A stretch of DNA of 64,000 bases from the NCBI RefSeq assembly GCF_003711515.1, contig NW_021167079.1, forward strand, positions 2,459,755 to 2,523,754, given 5' to 3'. This document shows, piece after piece, positions 57,901-64,000 of this stretch. The position numbers were made by a program, and so were the translations under genes. Each line of letters starts with the position of its first letter. The stretch's first letter is position 1. The stretch is from Sodiomyces alkalinus F11. Lineage: Eukaryota; Ascomycota; Sordariomycetes; Glomerellales; Plectosphaerellaceae. Under the pieces are notes generated by a model. The model was given only the letters and a program-made list of their open reading frames with translations, was not told where the DNA came from and ran no database searches.

Positions 57901-59700
57901 GGCACTGTGGCTGGAGGCTTGACCGCAGTACGTAGAGACACACGCACAGAACTCATCACGCGTGGACGGAGCTAATGTGTGCTGACTCTTTGTTGTTCAG
58001 CTTATCTGCATTACATCTGGAAGCGAGGCCTCGGCCAAGGGTATCGTGGGATTCGCGGGGCCGGTGACTCGGCTGCGAAGCTCCAACCAACGCTACACCC
58101 CTTATAACCCACCCAGGCCCCCCAAGAACCCCTCAAAAGGTGGCCCCAAGCAGGCTCCGGGCCAAAGAACCCACTACGGCCGGTAAGCTTCCCTCCCTTG
58201 TTGCGAAGAGCTGTTTTCGGATGTCCTGACTTGGTGGCCTCAAGGTACCAGATAGCGTCGTGGCCCCCCGGCACAACGACCTGCCAGACTACTTGTGAGT
58301 GACCTCAACAGGGGGATAGCTCCAAGGAGCTCATCTGACTGGTAATGATAGATACTTGCGAGTATGGCCTTGGATTTGATCAGGTAAATACAGACACGCT
58401 GGCTTCTCCGCCTGCCCGGTACTTGCTTGGGCACCCAGACAACGTGCTAAACTTTTGGATACAGGTTTGTGATAATCAGAGATACACCATTGATAGTAAA
58501 TCTCGCCAGATCCATATGCACAGTCGGTAGTACTGGGTGGTCAAGGACAGTCTGACGCCGTCGCAACAGAAATTCTGAGTGGGCAGACTGTGTTCTGGAG
58601 GGATGAAGGTGAGCTATGTTGGATTTGACTTCCATCGGAGCCAGGCGTCGTCCATGACTAACTACCATGTTCTGTTGTTAGTTCATCCTCGATTCAATCG
58701 AATGCAGCCAAGATGGTTCCCCCAGCGGCACTTGGGTTGGAGGGGGTCCTTCGGCAGACCGGCCCCAGGTATGAAGAACCGATGTGAGGTGTAAGTCCCC
58801 AGTACCCAACCATGAGACCCATCATCACTCTGCCCCTATCGATCTGTAGAGACTGATATAAGTATTAATATAGAGATGAGTTTCCCATGGGAGCATTGCT
58901 CGAGTCGTTTGGTGGGGCCCGGCAAGGGCTCCGCGCTCTCGAAGGCACCGAGAACCAAGATCAAGGTGAGTGCAGCAACTCTGGAGGGATGCTCAGTCAG
59001 TTATGAGTATCTGTTCTTCCGTCATGGGAACCTCGCTGATGACGCGAATTCTTTTTCCAGGCCAGGACTTCCAGTATTGGCTTCTTGCAACTTGGGAACC
59101 TTGCTCGAGTCTTATGAATACTCCCCCTCCCATTACCTGGTGAGTCTTTCTCTGTCAGCGACAAATAGAAAAATGAAACCGTGTCGCTCATCAAGATGGT
59201 CAGGGCATTTGACACCGCGGCTCTCCCGAGGAACGACCCCCGTCTCACAGCGGCCGACAGCGAGATCATCCGCAAATACGGGGTACGTACACGGGCATAT
59301 CAGTCCCCTAGGAGCTCCTCCTCCCTCTCGCTCCCCGAACTCTCTTGCTAATCAAGTCAATCTGCTATAGTTTGACTCTACATCCAACAAGGACCCCTGC
59401 TTTGCCACGTACACACCGGCCAACGGCGGGAACCCCTCGCCCGTCTCGGACCATGGTTTCCGCATATTCACCAACGACCCGTTGTTCGAAGACGAAGACT
59501 GGCCGTTGCAGATCTACAGAGAAGATCCTCAGACGCAGGACCCGCGGCCCACGAGCGTCAACAGTGCCTCATGGTATAGGCGCGACTTGGCCGGTGACGG
59601 GCAATGGGCTCGGCATATAGAAGCTACCACTGCGGTTTCAGCCGAGTCGCCCCCGGAACCGACAGCCACCTTTCCAGAGCCCGGAAAACAAGTCAATTAA
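54986..59700 (+). CDS. Killer-toxin-like GH18 chitinase with C-terminal nuclease-like domain
   Basis: Eighteen exons close in phase (54986-55360, 55434-55544, 55614-55990, 56071-56408, 56488-56515, 56610-56907, 57008-57428, 57536-57618, 57685-57927, 58001-58182, 58245-58294, 58352-58383, 58524-58608, 58682-58790, 58874-58965, 59061-59139, 59204-59282, 59371-59700), giving 1,103 residues. A signal peptide (FISLLAILPCVSSS) is followed by two chitin-binding modules (about 97-175). GH18 has IAIGGWSF and the catalytic FDGADLDWEYP, with general acid Glu at about 327. A Gly/Ala-rich hydrophobic stretch lies at about 727-762 (GGAIAIGTSVVGPGGVLAG), then a Pro-rich linker. The end resembles NucA/NucB-type nucleases (DEFPMGAL at about 912), an assignment by recall. 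Two spots are uncertain: an in-frame block at 58465-58530 is skipped, and part of 58682-58770 looks more protein-like in another frame. Confidence 0.82.
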
Positions 59701-62700
59701 GTAGGAAACCACACACGTTGGCTGGCCAGAGAGCTAGGCCGTAACCCGTCTTATCCGTGTAGCCCAGTCCTTCCAGCATGTTCTGTTCTTGGCGACTGGA
59801 CATGGCCTGGCCGCCTTGAGATCATGTAAGGAGCGTGTTTTGTGTCACACGCATCACAGAGCACTTGATAATAGATCTGAGAGAGGGGCAAAAATCTTGC
59901 GTGTGTTTCAAGTTATAAGTTACAAGATATTGGGATCCCCACGCCCTATTTACTATAGGAACAATCCGCTCTCGAAGGCACTGCTTGGCTATTCAAGGGG
60001 CATCGGGTCCAGTTTGTACATCGTACTTCCCTTAATGTTTTCGAAAACGATTGTCACGTGATCGTGCGACGGGAAGTCATCGGTTACGGAACGACGGGGG
60101 CGAAGGCCCGCAATATGGCAGTACACTATGTACCGTACCTTAGAAATAACCCACCCTTGTACAAAGAAGGTATCGTATCTGGGCCGATCTCATTTCCAGA
60201 GTTTATGCTGAAGCATTTGGTTTCAGGGGACTTGGTGACATTAGGTAAACCTTTGGCAAGGAAACATGTACTGTACACTGTAGCGTACTACTTCGTAATA
60301 CGAGGTAGGGACTCCCGCACAAGTACCGTCGAATCGAGCGGCGGTGGCAGCCAGAAGTTTGCCACCAAATGAGCATGTCTCAAGGCTACCTGGAACCTTT
60401 TCCTTTTGTTTTTCTTCTTTCCATTATACTTTTCTTGCTTCTTCAGCTGCAGGGTGACTCGTGTGACAGACTGTACGATCCACCGGCGAGGTAGTAAAGG
60501 ACCCTGGAAAATTCCAAAGGGAGATGCCGGGCCACGACTTGACATATGGAGTTGCCATGTGACGGGTCTCGTAGCATGGCGGTGATCTTGTACGACGGAT
60601 TGACCAAGTCTGCTGTTTCAAGGCCGCAGTCTTCTGCCTCGTCTGCAGGCAGGCTTGGCTCGCTCCGATAGTCGAGTTCATCCCATGTTGAGCGCGGGCG
60701 CGGGCGCGGGGACACATCGCGCTCTGTCTACATGTTCCTAGCTGTTCTTTCTCCCTTTGAGCTCTCCCTACGATTGATTGCTCATTGTCAATACCGTGCT
60801 ATCGTTCGTCATGGACGGGCACGCCGAGCCTTGCAGGAATATGGTGGAGAAGACAATTTCATGCATTTTCGACCCGGTTACATTTAATCGTCGTCGCCGG
60901 TAAAGATATTCGTACGGTACGACGCTTAGTGGAAGACTCGACTCATCCTTGGTTTACAAGACGGCGCACCTCGCGTTCATTATGCCTTAATCTGCATGGT
61001 GACACTAGAGCAGCAGGTACCCGAATACATCTCTCTGTCGTGACCCGTGATTGGGCAACAGGGCGGCGATGGGCCGGGGGTGGAGCAGGGACACCAGGGA
61101 CGGCGCTGCAAGCGGGCTTCATCCCAGACCCTCATCTCGCTCCAATTTCCCTCATGTGTGGCCAGATGGACGGAAACGCATACTCCGTACTAGCATATAA
61201 CTTTTATACACTACCGAGTGCACTGGAGGGAGCGGTCGACTTTTGTCCACTGTGGCTTAGACTAGAATTAATAATTAATGGGGCTGGTTATGTGACTATA
61301 TCCGTATTCGAGCGCGGTACGCGAACAACACGGTGAAGTTGGGTGGCTGGTGTCAGCAGCAGCAGCAGCGGCAGCAGCAGACAACAGTACCTGTGTAAGG
61401 TACTTTGCAATATTTCTCAGTACAACGCTGACAGGTACATACGTTGTGGCTGGACGGCAGGGCACAGTACAACGTACTTCAACTTCGATTGCGCTTCCCC
61501 GTCCCCGTGTGCCTGTACATATACCTCTCGGATCCGCAATCAAGTTGTAGCACAGAAGTAAAGCACCGAACTAAATAAGGTTCTGAGGTACGGACTTATA
61601 CTTAGCTGGATACGGTAATTTCTGTACAGCGTACATGCAACCCTCGAGTCGTGAAACGCACACCCGTACCAACCCTGTCTCGACTTCCCCTTTGGGCCTC
61701 GTTCACCTTCCCGTCCGCTGTTGTACTGTACCTCTTTCTCCTCCCTCCTTCCTCCCCTCCCAAGGTTGGTCCAGTTATACCTTCTAACCGCCATCTTGGG
61801 CTTCCCCCCGAACCTTCAATCCTCCCTCCCATCCACGTCGTCTCTCGCGACGCGGCGTCTGATAAATCGAATTTGATCTTGCCCTCTTTCGACGCCAATA
61901 TATCGTCAAAGACGAGGAAAGGAACCACGACCGCGAGAACCCTCGATCGAATTGTTGGACATCCTGCTGTCAGCGCGACCTGCGGCGACTCTACATTCGA
62001 CTCGACCGCCGACCAACCGACTTCTCCAATCGATCTGGTCCATCGACGGTTAATCCGACGGAATTCTGAATCGCGGATACCTCGCCTATCTGCTCTTCGA
62101 ACAAGTCGCGACAGAAAAAGACCCAAGAACAATCTTGGGAAACGAGAGGAGGAATAAAAAAAAGGAAAAAGGAAACAAAGGCCATCCGAGACATCCTGAA
62201 AATCGCACCATCCCAACACGAAGCGATTGACCCTGTCCGGCAGGAAGCGAGAAGGAAAGAGGGTGAAGAGAAAGACGACTTTCAATTCCAAACCCAGCGA
62301 TTGGGACTCGCCTGGACTTGGCCCGTTCCTTCGCCCCCAGAGCCTGCGGATTCTGTCCTTTTTCTGTTTTCTTACACTAGGTACGTGACGAGCCGACCGC
62401 CGCTCTTCTTCTGCTTCCCTTTCATTCTGTTTTGTCAATGTTTGGATGTTTGTTTCTTTCTTTCTCTTAACTCGTGCTTTTTTTTTGGTGCTACGAGTCC
62501 GCGTCTTGTCCTGTCCTGTTTTCCTTAATGCATGCACCTGTACCTGTCTGTGCTTAGGCCTGCGTCTGCACCCAGCTGCAGCTCGTCGTTCCTGTCATTT
62601 CTTTTGCTATTCTAACCACCTAATTTTCTTTTCTTTCGTTTTCCTAGTTTTGTCGGTTTTCTTTTCCCAGGGTTTCATTCATGTTGGTTATTTGCTGGCC

Positions 62701-63820
62701 TCTGACAGTTCTCTCCAGGAGCGAACCCCGTCTCAGCCCGTGATAATTCCTTATCGAGTCCTTGACAACAACCCTACGATCCCATCCGCACACCGGTTCC
62801 ACATAACAATCACAACTAGGTCATTTCCCGATCGACAAGTCCAGTCCCTCTGTATTCAAAAAGTCTTTGACCCGACAACTTTGACCAGCATTCGGATTGG
62901 GTGTTGCCGTCGCAATCTCTGAACCCAAAACGACTGCTTTGAACTGGTGGCACCAGCACTGCCGACCGACCTGCCCACGCGACCAAGGCAGAAAAAGCCC
63001 CCAATCGTTTCGCGTCTGCCCAGCACAACGGCTCTACGTAACATTCATGGCAATAATTGGCGGATCACTGCCACCTCAATCGTCAATCGCTTACCTGGTC
63101 CGTTTTTTCTAATGCTTCTTGGCATACTGAGTAGCGCCCAACTTGCTTCTCGCTCTTTCGCCAGCGCGAGCTCTTTCTTCGTCTTTTCTCCCTGACGTTG
63201 CATTCGACTCTCGCGACCGCGCTTCTTGTCGACAAACAAGAATAGAGCACCACCCTATCTCGCTCATCAAACTACCAAAAGACTCCAAAATCGGTGCATT
63301 CCCTCACCGCAGACCCAATTTTACGGCGCCTTTTTTTTCACCGACTTTTTGTCCCCGCCCTATTCCACAGAAGACAGAATGCCTTACAGCAGGAAGTTCG
63401 GGTATCATTTCTTGGCCCTATCCGGAGCTCCAGCTACGACTTCTGTGGAAGATTCTCAAGATTCAACTTTCTGTTGCGGCACTACGTCCTTCGACATCTT
63501 GACTTCCAGTTAACCCTGAACTTTGATCTTGACCAACACCTTACGGTTGGCTCTGAGGTGCTGCAAAGTGCCCTGTCCTCGCTGGTCGCTTTATCAAGCC
63601 TTTTACGACCGGCTCGGTTTGCCGCCACCCTCGATAAAAAGCAGTCATCGAACCTCGAGATATTTTCGGTTCCCTTTCCATCTTCGATGATCGAGGGCGT
63701 ACCATGCCTATCCGGGAACTAACTCTGCTTGACTTTGGACTCGATCTGGCTCCTCGAAACCTCGGAGCAGTACTGTCCAGCCTGATATTTATCTAAGTAT
63801 TGCTATCACATCACTTCCTA
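59701..63820. other. Intergenic region and long pyrimidine-rich leader
   Basis: No protein gene is supported in 4.1 kb. A CAG-type trinucleotide run lies at 61353-61380 and one TACTCCGTA copy at 61181-61189. From about 61,650 to 63,820 the plus strand is pyrimidine-rich with several short open frames and no long conserved one. I read this as promoter plus a very long leader of the gene starting at 63821. The large minus-strand frame at 61602-62537 is the purine-rich complement of that leader. Confidence 0.45.
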
Positions 63821-64000
63821 ATGACGTGCCGTACTGCCATCACCAGCCCCGTTGCAGTTCCTCAATCCTCAGACGTGCCGCCGTTTCCGGATCGACTGCA
63901 CAACATGCCCCCAGTGGCGCCTCCTAGGACTTCGTCCAACCATTATAACACATCCAGCGGTACTTCCGGCTCGAAGAGGCGCGACTACACCGACGAAAGG
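63821..64000 (+). CDS. Unidentified protein, 5' end only (cut by window edge)
   Basis: ATG 63821 opens 60 codons without a stop to the edge, beginning MTCRTAITSPVAVPQSSDVP and continuing with FPDRLHNMPPVAPPRTSSNH. The sequence is Pro/Ser-rich and ends in a basic stretch (SGSKRRDYTDER). Such disordered N-termini are typical of fungal signalling or scaffold proteins, but I cannot name the family. The long leader upstream suggests regulated translation. An in-frame ATG also occurs at codon 29. Confidence 0.55.
   Translation, partial: MTCRTAITSPVAVPQSSDVPPFPDRLHNMPPVAPPRTSSNHYNTSSGTSGSKRRDYTDER

Noticed and set aside
60785..61336. 183-codon plus-strand open frame
   Set aside because: It lacks an ATG at its start, has no domain or composition expected of a protein, and no splice context.
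61602..62537. 311-codon minus-strand open frame
   Set aside because: It is the complement of a pyrimidine-rich leader, giving a Lys/Arg/Glu-rich product with no conserved pattern.
1..64000. CRISPR arrays, bacterial operons or rRNA genes
   Set aside because: There are no spaced direct repeats, Shine-Dalgarno-led operons or rRNA-like stretches; the window is eukaryotic nuclear DNA.

Overview
The window looks like nuclear DNA of a filamentous ascomycete, most likely a Eurotiomycete (Aspergillus/Penicillium/Talaromyces-like). The genes have short introns with GTRNGT donors and CTAAC/CTGAC-type branch sites. ATP-citrate lyase is split into two divergent subunit genes, as is usual in ascomycetes. 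One AT-shifted repeat island carries C-to-T nonsense changes of the kind left by repeat-induced point mutation (RIP). No species name can be supported from the sequence alone.

Region 1 (1-33.3 kb) is a housekeeping neighbourhood: a kinetochore Cnl2/NKP2-type gene cut by the left edge (-); EAF3, the NuA4/Rpd3S chromo-MRG protein (+), with an exceptional 2.6-kb first intron holding other candidate coding exons; mitochondrial ribosomal protein uL30m/MRPL33 (-); ATP-citrate lyase subunit 1 (-) and subunit 2 (+), which share a 3.3-kb bidirectional control region and together supply cytosolic acetyl-CoA; a probable mitochondrial NTF2-like protein (-); RNA polymerase III second-largest subunit RPC2/RET1 (-); a Puf4/Mpt5-like Pumilio RNA-binding protein (+); and a small SERF/4F5 protein (+). 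A Tc1/mariner-type MITE lies at 22.3 kb. The 9-mer TACTCCGTA recurs at least 14 times, always between genes.

Region 2 (about 34.0-49.4 kb) is the repeat island. A RIP-mutated Ty3/gypsy element, truncated at both ends with no LTR recognised, is interrupted by a 5.6-kb non-LTR retrotransposon (LINE) that is flanked by a 13-bp target-site duplication. The LINE shows frameshifts but not the RIP signature. Fused to the broken right end of the gypsy element is a stretch with two divergent host-gene copies, both killed by TAG/TAA codons of the RIP type: an unidentified protein (-) and a full-length copy of GWT1, the GPI-anchor inositol acyltransferase (+).

Region 3 (49.8-59.7 kb) is an accessory cell-wall-attack locus. 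It holds a single-exon 436-aa protein of unknown function (-), an 11-exon LysM/chitin-binding protein (-), and, divergent from it, an 18-exon killer-toxin-like GH18 chitinase (+). The chitinase has two chitin-binding modules, the GH18 catalytic motif, a Gly/Ala-rich hydrophobic segment and a C-terminal domain resembling NucA/NucB-type nucleases. This modular 'bind, cut wall, cross membrane, nuclease' layout is the best candidate here for an under-described system.

Region 4 (59.7-64 kb) is a long pyrimidine-rich leader ahead of a gene that starts 180 bp before the right edge and is not identified.

All gene models were built by hand from splice signals and reading-frame phase. No database search was possible.
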